Below are positions 14,881 to 22,844 of a DNA stretch of 64,000 bases, in pieces. This DNA comes from Clostridia bacterium (GTDB taxonomy: Bacteria > Bacillota > Clostridia > Oscillospirales > CAG-272). The position numbers and the translations under genes were made by a program. Location: positions 1 to 64,000 of the forward strand of contig JAGASL010000025.1 in the NCBI GenBank assembly GCA_017621755.1, written 5' to 3'. The first letter of the stretch is position 1; every line of letters begins with the position of its first letter. Under the pieces are notes generated by a model. The model did not search any database. It saw only the letters and a program-made list of their open reading frames with translations, and was not told the origin of the DNA.

Positions 14881-15735
14881 ATGAAACTGAACGAAATCAA
14901 CATTCGTGACCCCTTTGTGCTGCCGGTAGACGGCAAGTATTATATGTACGGTACCCGTGGCTCCAAGAACTTTGGCGAGGCCTCCGGCTTTGACGTGTTC
15001 GTCAGCGAGGATCTTGAAAATTGGAGCGAGCCGCACGAGGTGTTTGCCGCATCCGAGGCATTCTGGGCAGACCAGAACTTCTGGGCCCCCGAGGTGCACG
15101 TTTACAACGGCAAGTATTATATGTTCGCCAGCTTCAAGGCAGACGGCGTTCGCCGTGGCTCGCAGGCGCTGGTGGCCGATACGCCCATGGGGCCGTTCGT
15201 TCCGCTGAAGAATGATGCTACCACCCCGCGCGATTGGGAGTGCTTAGACGGCACGCTGTATATCGCCAAGGATGGCAAGCCCTATATGGTCTTCTGCCAT
15301 GAGTGGGTGCAGGTCAAGGATGGTGAGATGTGCGCTGTAGAGCTGACACCGGATCTAAAGGATATGGCCGGCGAGCCGCGCCTTTTGTTCCATGCCTCTG
15401 AGCCGCATTGGGCGAATAAGGGGGCCGATAGCTACGTGACCGATGGCCCGTTTATGTACCGCATGCAGGATGGCCGCCTGCTGATGCTGTGGTCCAGCTT
15501 CTCGGGCAAGGACTACGTAGAGGCGCTGGCCGTTTCGGATAACGGTGATATCACCGGCAACTGGACACACCTGCCCGATCTCCTCTTTGAAAAGGATGGC
15601 GGTCATGGTATGATCTTCCGCACCTTTGAGGGCGAATTGCGCTTTATCATGCATTCCCCCAACCTACCGGCCGGCGATGAGCGCCCGCGCATGATCCCCT
15701 TGGTAGAAGAGAACGGTACGCTGAGAGCAAAATAA
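14881..15735 (+). CDS. GH43-family glycoside hydrolase
   Basis: 284 residues, cytoplasmic, a five-bladed beta-propeller enzyme acting on arabinose- or xylose-containing glycans. The general base is Asp10 in NIRDPFVL, and Asp123 in WECLDGTLY fits the residue that tunes the acid. The segment where the catalytic acid normally sits as Glu-Gly-Pro reads VTDGPFMY here (Asp188). Repeated propeller strands are YYMYGTRG, YYMFASF, PYMVFCHEW and LLMLWSSF. It forms an operon with the upstream epimerase and ends at a terminator shared with the convergent smsB. Confidence 0.85.
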   Translation: MKLNEINIRDPFVLPVDGKYYMYGTRGSKNFGEASGFDVFVSEDLENWSEPHEVFAASEAFWADQNFWAPEVHVYNGKYYMFASFKADGVRRGSQALVADTPMGPFVPLKNDATTPRDWECLDGTLYIAKDGKPYMVFCHEWVQVKDGEMCAVELTPDLKDMAGEPRLLFHASEPHWANKGADSYVTDGPFMYRMQDGRLLMLWSSFSGKDYVEALAVSDNGDITGNWTHLPDLLFEKDGGHGMIFRTFEGELRFIMHSPNLPAGDERPRMIPLVEENGTLRAK

Positions 15736-15739
15736 AGAA

Positions 15740-15777
15740 AAGCGCGTCTGCCAAAATGGCAGACGCGCTTGGTTTTT
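15740..15777. terminator. Terminator between GH43 and smsB
   Basis: A 14-bp stem (15740-15753 with 15757-15770) and GGTTTTTA downstream on the plus strand. Confidence 0.75.
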
Positions 15778-16702
15778 AGTGCAAAAAGCCCTCTACGATG
15801 ATCTTTTCAGCCTCTTCCTCATCCATGCCAAAGGTCATCAGCTTGGTGATCTGGTCGCCGTTGATCTTGCCAATAGCAGCCTCGTGCACCAGCTGTGCCT
15901 CGCTATCATTGGCGCGGATCTCAGGCACCGAGCTGATCTGTGCGCGATCCATAATGATCGAATCGCACTGTACGTGTGCGCGGCAGGGCGCGTTGCCGAT
16001 CACGCAGGGGTGGAACACCTGGCGGGAATCATCCTTGCCGATACTGCGGGAGATCACCTGGGTCACGGCATCCTTGCCATCCAGTGTGATGGTCATGTTG
16101 CTTTCAGCAAATTGCTCGCCGTGTGTCATCAGCCTCTCGGTCATGATCAGCTTGGCACCGGCACCTACGGTGGCCTCAGTATCGCGCAGGGTAGAGTCTA
16201 CACCCCGGATCTGGATCATCTCCATCTCGCAGTAAGAGCCCTCTTCCATGGTCACTACTGTCTTGGGGTTCAGCACGCGGCCACCCTTGCCGTCACCATC
16301 ACCGTAATGCTTCTCTACGTAGCGCACGCGGGCGCCACGCCCGATGTGGAAGGTATGAATACCGTCATGCTGGCTGGTTTGGTCGCCGCAGTTGTGAATG
16401 CCGCATCCGGCCACGATCAGCACGTCGGCATCCTCGCCGATGTAGAAATCGTTATACACCACGTCGTGCAGGCCACTCTCGGTCAGAATAACCGGAATGT
16501 GCAGGCTCTCGTTCTTGGTGCCGGGCTGCACGGTAATGTTAATACCAGGCTTGTCCGTCTTGGATTCAATTTGAATATTCGCGTTCGAGGCACGGCCAAA
16601 GAACTGGCCGTTCTTGCGGATGTTATAGGCCCCCTCGGGCACCTTGTGCAGGTCGGCAACTGCCTCTAACAGCGCGCTATCGATCTTGTTCATTTCAGCC
16701 AT
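15776..16702 (-). CDS. smsB: SufB/SufD-family scaffold protein (SmsB)
   Basis: 308 residues, shorter than the roughly 470 of classical SufB. It forms the right-handed beta-helix core on which iron-sulfur clusters are assembled. SufB-like residues near the C-terminus are Cys246 in HVQCDSI, Glu261 in SVPEIRAND and His273 in LVHEAAIGKI, followed by the helical end DQITKLMTFGMDEEEAEKIIVEGF. The start at 16702 is an ATG overlapping the smsC stop by eight bases, with AAGGAGG nine bases before it. With only SufC- and SufB-like proteins, this is the minimal two-gene SUF (SMS) type. SufS, SufD, SufU and SufE genes are absent from the window. Confidence 0.9.
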   Translation of the reverse strand: MAEMNKIDSALLEAVADLHKVPEGAYNIRKNGQFFGRASNANIQIESKTDKPGINITVQPGTKNESLHIPVILTESGLHDVVYNDFYIGEDADVLIVAGCGIHNCGDQTSQHDGIHTFHIGRGARVRYVEKHYGDGDGKGGRVLNPKTVVTMEEGSYCEMEMIQIRGVDSTLRDTEATVGAGAKLIMTERLMTHGEQFAESNMTITLDGKDAVTQVISRSIGKDDSRQVFHPCVIGNAPCRAHVQCDSIIMDRAQISSVPEIRANDSEAQLVHEAAIGKINGDQITKLMTFGMDEEEAEKIIVEGFLH

Positions 16703-17441
16703 TCTTCGCGCCCTCCTTTCCACTGCGGAAGCTGCAGCCGGAATTCACCTGGCTGATCAGCTTGGGGAAGATATCATCCTTCGGCCCCATCTCCTTGATC
16801 TTGCCATCGGCTAATACGATGATATCGTCTGCCAGCTGCATGATGCGTTCTTGGTGAGAGATAATGATGGTGCTTTCGTGACGGTTCTGCGAGATCGAGC
16901 GGAAGGATTTGATCAGCATCGTAAAGCTCCACAGGTCGATGCCGGCCTCCGGCTCGTCATAGATCGCTAGGCGCAGGTTGCGCGCCATCAGCGTAGCGAT
17001 CTCAATTCTCTTGACCTCACCACCCGAAAGAGAGGTGTCTACCTCGCGGTTGAGGTAATCGGCCGAGCAGAGACCTACGTTGGTCAGGTAGGTGCAGCAC
17101 TCGTCTACGGGCAGCTCGCTGCCGTGCGCCAGGCTTAGCAGGCGGCGCACCGTCAGCCCCTTAAATCGCGGCGGCTGCTGAAACCCGTAGCCGATGCCCA
17201 GCTTTGCGCGCTCGGCAATCGAAAGATCGGTAATATCCTGCCCATCTAAATAGATGCGGCCGGCAGTGGGCTTTTCAATGCCCATGATCAGCTTAGCCAG
17301 GGTAGATTTACCGCCACCGTTCGGGCCGGTGATTACGGTGAACTTGCCCGTATCAAGCTTCAGGGAAAGATCATCAATGATTTTGTTGATCCCGCCATCC
17401 TTGTCGGGAACGTGAAAATCTATATGTCTCAGTTCAAGCAT
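16695..17441 (-). CDS. smsC: SufC-family ABC ATPase (SmsC)
   Basis: 248 residues. The ABC ATPase motifs are Walker A GPNGGGKST (about residues 38-46), a Q-loop in YGFQQPPRF, the signature LSGGEVKR, Walker B in LRLAIYDEPEAGID and the H-loop in IIISHQE. The YDEPEAGID form is that of SufC rather than of transporters, whose Walker B reads DEP(T/F)xGLD. No membrane partner is adjacent. It would drive conformational changes of SmsB during cluster assembly. AAGGAG precedes the ATG, and a promoter plus palindrome lie upstream. Confidence 0.92.
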   Translation of the reverse strand: MLELRHIDFHVPDKDGGINKIIDDLSLKLDTGKFTVITGPNGGGKSTLAKLIMGIEKPTAGRIYLDGQDITDLSIAERAKLGIGYGFQQPPRFKGLTVRRLLSLAHGSELPVDECCTYLTNVGLCSADYLNREVDTSLSGGEVKRIEIATLMARNLRLAIYDEPEAGIDLWSFTMLIKSFRSISQNRHESTIIISHQERIMQLADDIIVLADGKIKEMGPKDDIFPKLISQVNSGCSFRSGKEGAKNG

Positions 17442-17467
17442 GTTGACGCTCCTTATTTGTTAGATTA

Positions 17468-17487
17468 GAATTGAAAATGTTCAATTC
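17468..17487. promoter_or_regulatory. Palindromic operator candidate in the smsCB leader
   Basis: Perfect eight-base arms GAATTGAA and TTCAATTC with a four-base centre (AATG), lying between the -10 of the sms promoter and the start codon. Its position would let a bound repressor block transcription. An Rrf2/IscR-type iron-sulfur sensor would be a natural candidate, but no such gene is in the window. Confidence 0.6.
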
Positions 17488-17492
17488 ATAGT

Positions 17493-17521
17493 ATTATATC
17501 ACAAGAAAATGGCGTTGTCTA
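17493..17521 (-). promoter_or_regulatory. Promoter of smsCB
   Basis: On the minus strand TAGACA and TATAAT are separated by 17 bases; the palindrome at 17468-17487 follows at once. Confidence 0.7.
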
Positions 17522-17571
17522 TACTTTTTTCAAAAATTGTTAAGAAAATATCAAAAACCTGAGGCCGGGGA

Positions 17572-17600
17572 TTGACAAAAGGGAAGAAAAGGGCTACAAT
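17572..17600 (+). promoter_or_regulatory. Promoter of luxS-mtnN
   Basis: TTGACA at 17572-17577 and TACAAT at 17595-17600 with a 17-base spacer, 26 bases before luxS. Confidence 0.8.
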
Positions 17601-17626
17601 ATAGGAAAGAAAGTGAGGGGGGCCTT

Positions 17627-18103
17627 ATGAACGAGATTAAAAAAATTACCAGCTTCACCGTAGACCATACCAAGCTGCGCGAGGGCATGTATATTTCCCG
17701 CGTGGATGGCGATATTACCACCTTTGACCTGCGCACCCGTGTGCCCAACGCAGGGGAGTATATGGACCACGCGACCATGCATACCCTTGAGCATTTGTTT
17801 GCTACCTATATCCGTAATAGCGAGATCGGGGCATCCGTGATTTATTTTGGCCCTATGGGGTGCCAGACCGGCTTTTATCTGCTCACGCGCGATCTTGCGC
17901 CTGAGGTGGTGCGGCAGGCGGTGATCTCTGTGCTTCGCCAGATCGTTGCCCATAGCGGCGAGGTGTTTGGCAACAGCGCCGTGGAATGCGGCAACTATAA
18001 AACGTTGGACCTTAAAGCGGGGCAGAACGAGGCAGAACGCTATTTGCGGGTTCTTCTTGCCCGTGGCGAATGCGGCTTTTCGTATGAAGGAGACAAGGCA
18101 TGA
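17627..18103 (+). CDS. luxS: S-ribosylhomocysteine lyase LuxS
   Basis: 158 residues. LuxS cleaves S-ribosylhomocysteine to homocysteine and DPD, the precursor of autoinducer-2, in the activated methyl cycle. The metal site is complete: His52 and His56 of HTLEH and Cys121 of ECGNYKTLDL; Glu55 and Cys79 (PMGCQTGFY) are the catalytic residues. GAGGGGGG precedes the ATG. Its stop overlaps the mtnN start as ATGA, so the two successive enzymes of SAH detoxification are coupled. Confidence 0.97.
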   Translation: MNEIKKITSFTVDHTKLREGMYISRVDGDITTFDLRTRVPNAGEYMDHATMHTLEHLFATYIRNSEIGASVIYFGPMGCQTGFYLLTRDLAPEVVRQAVISVLRQIVAHSGEVFGNSAVECGNYKTLDLKAGQNEAERYLRVLLARGECGFSYEGDKA

Positions 18104-18792
18104 TCGGTATTATTGGTGCTATGGAGATCGAAACGGCTGCGCTTGCCGCCGCCGTGGAAAAAAAGAGGATTGAGGTGATCAGCGGTATTACCTATACCAG
18201 CGGTCTGCTGGATGGGCAGGAGGTTGTGATCGCCACCTGCGGTATTGGTAAGGTGTATGCCGCCATTTGCGCGCAGACCATGATCCTGCATTATCACCCC
18301 GCCGTGATCATCAACACTGGTGTGGCCGGCACGCTGACCCCCGCGCTGGGCATCGGCGACGTGGCCGTGGCTACCAAGCTCTGTCAGCACGATATGGATA
18401 CCTCGCCCATTGGCGACCCGGTAGGCTTGGTTTCTGGAATTAGCAAGATATATTTCGAGGCAGATGAAAAAACAAGCCAGAGTCTTGCCGCCTGTGTAGA
18501 AGCGAGCGGTGCGAAAGCATTGGCCGGCTGTATTGCCTCAGGTGACCAGTTTGTGGCTACAGCAGAGAAAAAAGCCTATATCCGCGAGACCTTTGGCGCC
18601 ATCGCCTGCGAGATGGAGGGCGGCGCCATTGCCCATGTAGCCACCGTAAATGACGTTCCGTTTGCCGTGCTGCGTGCCATTTCTGATAGCGCGGATGGTG
18701 ATGCCACGATGGATTACCCCACCTTTGCCCGCATGGCGGCAGAACGCTCGGTTGCCGTGCTGCGTGCCTATCTTCGTTCACTTTCCGTCTGA
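18100..18792 (+). CDS. mtnN: 5'-methylthioadenosine/S-adenosylhomocysteine nucleosidase
   Basis: 230 residues. It hydrolyses SAH and MTA to release adenine, giving LuxS its substrate. The family signatures are MIGIIGAMEIE at the start with the catalytic-region glutamate, INTGVAGTL, ASGDQFVA, and ACEMEGGAIAHVA followed by ISDSADGDA, whose Asp is the general acid. AAGGAG lies in the end of luxS. The order luxS-mtnN makes the pathway run backwards along the operon, which is common in Firmicutes. Confidence 0.95.
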   Translation: MIGIIGAMEIETAALAAAVEKKRIEVISGITYTSGLLDGQEVVIATCGIGKVYAAICAQTMILHYHPAVIINTGVAGTLTPALGIGDVAVATKLCQHDMDTSPIGDPVGLVSGISKIYFEADEKTSQSLAACVEASGAKALAGCIASGDQFVATAEKKAYIRETFGAIACEMEGGAIAHVATVNDVPFAVLRAISDSADGDATMDYPTFARMAAERSVAVLRAYLRSLSV

Positions 18793-18805
18793 GAGGTGAT
18801 ATGGG

Positions 18806-19975
18806 ATGAGTAAAAGGAAGCTGCTGGCTTGTATTCTCATTTCGGTATTGATCGTTGGAAGCATTTTCCTTTTTCGATATCTCGCACAGCCGGCAAATAC
18901 GCTTTCTTTGACGAGGCAGGTGCAGGATATACGGTATGAGGATGGGGCGGCCTATATCCGCTTTGTTGATGACGAGGTGCCGTACGTATTTCGTGGCTTT
19001 CGAGATGTGCCAGCCGAGTGTCTGCGGCCGTTGAAGCAGGGAGACACGGTATCGATCATTGTTTTTGAAGGCTATCAAAATTCGGAGCTCGCATCCCTTC
19101 ACGGTGTGATCCATAATGGCGAAGAACTTTTTTGTTCCGTCGAGCATGATCAGATGTATTACCAAAGCATTCCAATGATCCTTGCCATCGGTTTGATATC
19201 GGCCCTGCTGTCTCTTTTGCTGATGATCTTATTTTATCCGCAGCAAGAGAAAGAGAATAGCGGAAAAGCCTTTGTGATCGGTGTACCGTTTTGGCAAAGA
19301 TGTCTGATGGTGACCTTCACGATCGCAGGCACCGCTTGCTTCTTGTCATTTTGGCTGCTGTACCGGCTTGGCAAAATCGATTATGAGGTCACGTCATATA
19401 GCTACATATTTCTCCTGTTTGATAGTATTGGCGCGCTTGGTCTGTATGCGATGCACCGGGAAAAATTCGTGCTTGAGGACGGCATATATACGATCTACAA
19501 GGTTTTTAAGCACAAGCAATCCGCCCATGCACGCGATATCCGATGTGTCAAAATCGAAAGCAAGGGGAAATACATAACGATTGCGCTGCTGGACCGGGAG
19601 GGAAATAAGCGAATTCATTTTATGGATGATGGTACCGTTTCGCGTGATCGTGCATTTTTGAGCTCCTTGGCGATTTATCATATTCCGCACGCCACGCCTA
19701 TGTCAAAATGCAGCCTCGAAAATGTTAAGCATCTTCTCATCAAGGAGCTGCCGGGACAGTTCTCGCAAATCGCTATTTGGCTACACGGGCAAGAATACCG
19801 AATTGGGGAAAGGGCAGATGGCTGGGTTCTTTCCAAATATGCACCGCTGGGCGAAGAGGAGATGAAGCATCCCTCGCTCGATACACTTTTTTCAACCGAA
19901 GGGCCGGATGGCATTGTGTTGAAAAAAGCATGGCCGCAGATAGAACGCATGGAACTGTTGAATCCCTTTTGGTAA
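18806..19975 (+). CDS. Membrane protein of unknown function
   Basis: 389 residues, not recognised. A first membrane helix or uncleaved signal lies at about residues 8-25. The next 100 residues form an external beta-domain (QVQDIRYEDGAAYIRFVDDEVPYVFRGF). Two or more helices follow at about 124-146, 164-187 and 196-211, and the last 170 residues are a soluble domain with GIYTIYKVFKHKQSAHARDI. The ribosome site is GAGAGGTGAT. It lies 13 bases after mtnN and may be read through from the luxS promoter. Its function cannot be inferred from the context. Confidence 0.7.
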   Translation: MSKRKLLACILISVLIVGSIFLFRYLAQPANTLSLTRQVQDIRYEDGAAYIRFVDDEVPYVFRGFRDVPAECLRPLKQGDTVSIIVFEGYQNSELASLHGVIHNGEELFCSVEHDQMYYQSIPMILAIGLISALLSLLLMILFYPQQEKENSGKAFVIGVPFWQRCLMVTFTIAGTACFLSFWLLYRLGKIDYEVTSYSYIFLLFDSIGALGLYAMHREKFVLEDGIYTIYKVFKHKQSAHARDIRCVKIESKGKYITIALLDREGNKRIHFMDDGTVSRDRAFLSSLAIYHIPHATPMSKCSLENVKHLLIKELPGQFSQIAIWLHGQEYRIGERADGWVLSKYAPLGEEEMKHPSLDTLFSTEGPDGIVLKKAWPQIERMELLNPFW

Positions 19976-19999
19976 GCATAAGCTACAAAACGAACATCT

Positions 20000-20043
20000 A
20001 AAGAAAGCAGCACAACGAAAAAAACGTTGTGCTGCTTTCTTTA
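20000..20043. terminator. Bidirectional terminator between membrane gene and glmS
   Basis: An 18-bp stem (20000-20017 with 20025-20042) whose A- and T-rich ends can serve both converging genes. Confidence 0.85.
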
Positions 20044-21864
20044 TTCGACAGTAACCGATTTTGCCAGATTGCGCGGCTTATCCACATCGCAGCCGCGTAG
20101 CCTTGCCGTGTGGTAGGCAAGCAGCTGCATAGCGGTCATTGCCGCAAAGACGGTTTCCTCGTCACTTTCAAAGCACAGGGGAAAAACCAAGGCAGATCCG
20201 GTAAACAGGGAAGCACAGCTTGCCTTGCACAGTACGGTCACGTGTGCGCCGCGGCTGGCCACCTCGCGCACGTTGCTGCTGATCTTTTCAGCCAGCCTAT
20301 CGTCAGTACAAAGCGCGATCACCGGCGTGCCCTCCTCGATCAAAGAGATCGTTCCATGCTTCAGCTCGCCCGCCGCGTAGGCCTCACTATGCAGGTACGA
20401 GATCTCCTTCAGCTTCAGCGAGCCCTCCATGGCCAACGCATAGTCTCGCCCACGGCCAATGTAGAAAAGCCGCTCGGCGCTTGCCAGGGTGGCGGCCAGC
20501 TGCAAAAGCTCCCCCTCGCGGGCGATCGTGGCCGAAATAGCAGCCGGCACGCTCTTTTGCCAACGTGCTGAAAGAGATGCTGATGCTGCATTTTTGCACC
20601 TTGAATTTATAAAATCGGAGATAATCCAAAGCAGAGCAATCTGCGTGCAATACCCCTTGGTGGTCGCCACAGCGATTTCCGGCCCGGCGTGCGTATAAAG
20701 AACAAGGTCTGCCTCCCGCGCGATCGAGCTGTTTTCAGCGTTTACAATCGCCAGCACAGGGGTGCCTCTTGCCCGCGCAGCACGCAGGGCGGCCAGCGTG
20801 TCTGCCGTTTCGCCCGACTGCGAAATGGCAATAAGCAGCACGCCCTCCTCCTTGGGCGGCATGTGATAGCGGTATTCGGAGGCGATAAAAACAAATGTGG
20901 GGATGCCTGCCTTCTCTTCGATCAGTCTTGCCCCCAAAAGCCCCGCATGCATGGCCGAGCCGCAGGCCACCATGTGAACGCGGCGTACACGGTCAAAGAA
21001 ATTTACCGGCAGCCCGTCTTTTGAAAAATCGGGCAGGCCGTTTTGTATTCTACCATTCAGCAAGGCTAAAACAGCCTGCGGCTGCTCACAGATCTCCTTT
21101 TTCATAAAGGTCTCATAATCGTTAAGGTCTGTTTTTTCGTATGACGTATTTATGCGCACAAGCAAGGGGGCTTTCCGCTCACCGCTTTTGTGGCATAGCC
21201 GCACTCCTTCCTTGGTGAGGCGAAGGACCACCCCCTCTTCCACGAGAGCGTATTTCTTAGCAAATACAGCCAGCGCTGCCACGTCAGAGGCAAGATAGCA
21301 GCCGTCTTTTCCCTGCGCCACCAGCAAGGGGCTATCCCGTCGCACGGCGTAGATCTCGCCGGGGCGATCTGCAAACAGCATGGCAAAGGCATAGCTGCCA
21401 CGCAAAAGCGGCAGCGCCTGATAGATCGCTTGAACCGGATCTTTCGCTTCTCGGTATGCGCGGTCAAAAAGAGCGGCAGCAATCTCTGTATCCGTTTCGG
21501 AAGAGAAGTGGTAGCCCTCACCTGTCAGCTGCTCGCGCCAATCCTGCTCGTTTTCAATAATACCGTTGTGCACCAGCGTAACGCCCCCTGCCGTGTGCGG
21601 GTGGGCGTTTTCGTCTGTTACGCTGCCGTGCGTTGCCCAGCGTGTGTGTCCGATGGCACAGCAGCTTTGTGGTGAATTGGGCTCCTGCCTTAATTTTTCC
21701 TCCAAATTTTTTATGCGCCCGCGGCATTTGACGGTGGTAACGTGCCGCTCGCCCATAACAGCCAGCCCGGCTGAATCATAGCCGCGGTATTCTAAAACAG
21801 AAAGCCCCTTCATGATCTTGGGGGTGGCTTCTTTTGTTCCGGTATAACCAATAATTCCGCACAT
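20041..21864 (-). CDS. glmS: Glucosamine-6-phosphate synthase GlmS
   Basis: 607 residues, the usual length. It makes glucosamine-6-phosphate from fructose-6-phosphate and glutamine, the first step of UDP-GlcNAc and peptidoglycan synthesis. The start is fixed by MCGIIGYTG: after Met removal Cys1 is the glutaminase nucleophile. Further marks are the glutaminase HTRWATHG segment, two SIS sugar-isomerase domains (CGSAMHAGLL, SQSGETADTLAALR, ATTKGYCTQ) and the C-terminal DKPRNLAKSVTVE. GGGGAAG precedes the ATG. Expression is likely controlled by the glmS ribozyme 120 bases upstream, and it follows the glmM operon. Confidence 0.97.
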   Translation of the reverse strand: MCGIIGYTGTKEATPKIMKGLSVLEYRGYDSAGLAVMGERHVTTVKCRGRIKNLEEKLRQEPNSPQSCCAIGHTRWATHGSVTDENAHPHTAGGVTLVHNGIIENEQDWREQLTGEGYHFSSETDTEIAAALFDRAYREAKDPVQAIYQALPLLRGSYAFAMLFADRPGEIYAVRRDSPLLVAQGKDGCYLASDVAALAVFAKKYALVEEGVVLRLTKEGVRLCHKSGERKAPLLVRINTSYEKTDLNDYETFMKKEICEQPQAVLALLNGRIQNGLPDFSKDGLPVNFFDRVRRVHMVACGSAMHAGLLGARLIEEKAGIPTFVFIASEYRYHMPPKEEGVLLIAISQSGETADTLAALRAARARGTPVLAIVNAENSSIAREADLVLYTHAGPEIAVATTKGYCTQIALLWIISDFINSRCKNAASASLSARWQKSVPAAISATIAREGELLQLAATLASAERLFYIGRGRDYALAMEGSLKLKEISYLHSEAYAAGELKHGTISLIEEGTPVIALCTDDRLAEKISSNVREVASRGAHVTVLCKASCASLFTGSALVFPLCFESDEETVFAAMTAMQLLAYHTARLRGCDVDKPRNLAKSVTVE

Positions 21865-21892
21865 ATTCTTCCCCTGCGGGCGGCATGATGAT

Positions 21893-21926
21893 AAAAAGAG
21901 AGCCGACATGTGTTCAACTCTCTTTT
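21893..21926 (-). terminator. Hairpin with T tract between ribozyme and glmS (possible attenuator)
   Basis: On the minus strand AAAAGAGAG (21918-21926) pairs with CTCTCTTTT, then the run continues as T residues. It lies inside the leader, 28 bases before glmS. It looks like a weak intrinsic terminator, which would add transcriptional control to the ribozyme. Confidence 0.45.
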
Positions 21927-21984
21927 GGTCATATCGAAGAGACGGAAACCTGGTCGCTCCGCGCTTTCGTTATAAATTTTGTGA

Positions 21985-22118
21985 AAAACCCTTGCATTTT
22001 GTCCGTCGGTTACCCGCCGATTTGTTACAAGGTACGGCATTTTTCGTGCCGGAGAGACATCCGCCGAATGTTCGATCATCTCTCGCCTCGTTAACCATAT
22101 GATGGTCTGGCGCTATCC
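21985..22118 (-). ncRNA. glmS ribozyme
   Basis: The leader of glmS carries the glmS ribozyme core on the minus strand: AGCGCCAGACC (cleavage expected between A at 22114 and G at 22113), then AACGAGG, ATCGAACATTCGGCGGATG with the conserved catalytic-core GGCGGATG, a hairpin GGCACGAAAAATGCC, and the closing CCTTG...CAAGG stem with its inner CGG hairpin. Glucosamine-6-phosphate, the product of GlmS, acts as cofactor for self-cleavage, and the cleaved mRNA is degraded in Firmicutes. It occupies most of the 308 bases between the acyltransferase gene and glmS. A TATAAA at about 22131 could be a local -10 box, but no clear -35 is seen. Confidence 0.93.
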
Positions 22119-22172
22119 TTGACCCGGATTTATAGGGGACTTTCTTTTTCTTTTTCGGGTGCATGTGCTTTT

Positions 22173-22844
22173 TTAGTTCTTTTTTATGATTTGGTTGCTT
22201 GCTTTGTAAATGTGATCGCCCGGCACGTAGCCGCGCACCGAGGAAAGGGGGTAAACCTGGGCGTTTCTGCCGACCACGGTGCCGGGGTTCAGCACGCAGT
22301 TGCAGCCGATCTCGGCATAGTCACCCAAGATGGCGCCCAGCTTCCTTCGGCCTGTTTCCATTCCTTCACCATCTATCCGTACCGTAACAAGTGACTTGTT
22401 GCCCTTGACGTTAGAGGTAACGGCACCGGCACCCATATGTGCGCGGTAGCCAAGGATGGAATCACCCACGTAGTTATAATGCGGTACCTGTGCCCCATCA
22501 AAAAGAATGCAATTTTTCAGCTCAACCGAATTACCTACCACTGCGCCGCGGCCAACGATCGCTGCCCCGCGTATAAAGGCACCGTGGCGAATCTCGGCCT
22601 CCTCACAGATGATGCAGGGGACTCCGATATAGGCGCTGGGAGCCACCTTGGCCGTTTTGGCGATCCATACGCCTGAGCTGTGCTCCTCATACACGTCTGT
22701 CGGCAGGTCGCGCGCAAGCGCCTCGATGATTGCCGTGATATGGTCAAGCGCCTCCCATGGGTACGTATAGGCTGATAGGTACCGATAGGCGATTGAGCGC
22801 TCCGGCTCGCAGAATAGGGAAGAAAAGGTCAACTCATTTCTCAT
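22173..22844 (-). CDS. Left-handed beta-helix acyltransferase-like protein (GlmU C-terminal type)
   Basis: 223 residues. About 60 N-terminal residues are helical, then hexapeptide repeats run from residue 61 to the end (VAPSAYIGVPCIIC, GAFIRGAAIVGRGAVVGNSV, AHMGAGAVTSNV, AEIGCNCVLNPGTVVGRNAQVYP), forming a left-handed beta-helix. It resembles the C-terminal half of sugar nucleotidyltransferases such as GlmU, but the nucleotidyltransferase domain is missing. The start overlaps the end of glmM by 11 bases. Position between glmM and glmS suggests a part in UDP-GlcNAc synthesis, for example acetylation of glucosamine-1-phosphate; activity is inferred. Confidence 0.8.
   Translation of the reverse strand: MRNELTFSSLFCEPERSIAYRYLSAYTYPWEALDHITAIIEALARDLPTDVYEEHSSGVWIAKTAKVAPSAYIGVPCIICEEAEIRHGAFIRGAAIVGRGAVVGNSVELKNCILFDGAQVPHYNYVGDSILGYRAHMGAGAVTSNVKGNKSLVTVRIDGEGMETGRRKLGAILGDYAEIGCNCVLNPGTVVGRNAQVYPLSSVRGYVPGDHIYKASNQIIKKN

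Noticed and set aside
15779-16669. Plus-strand 296-codon frame over smsB.
   Set aside because: Antisense shadow of a well-supported SufB-type gene.
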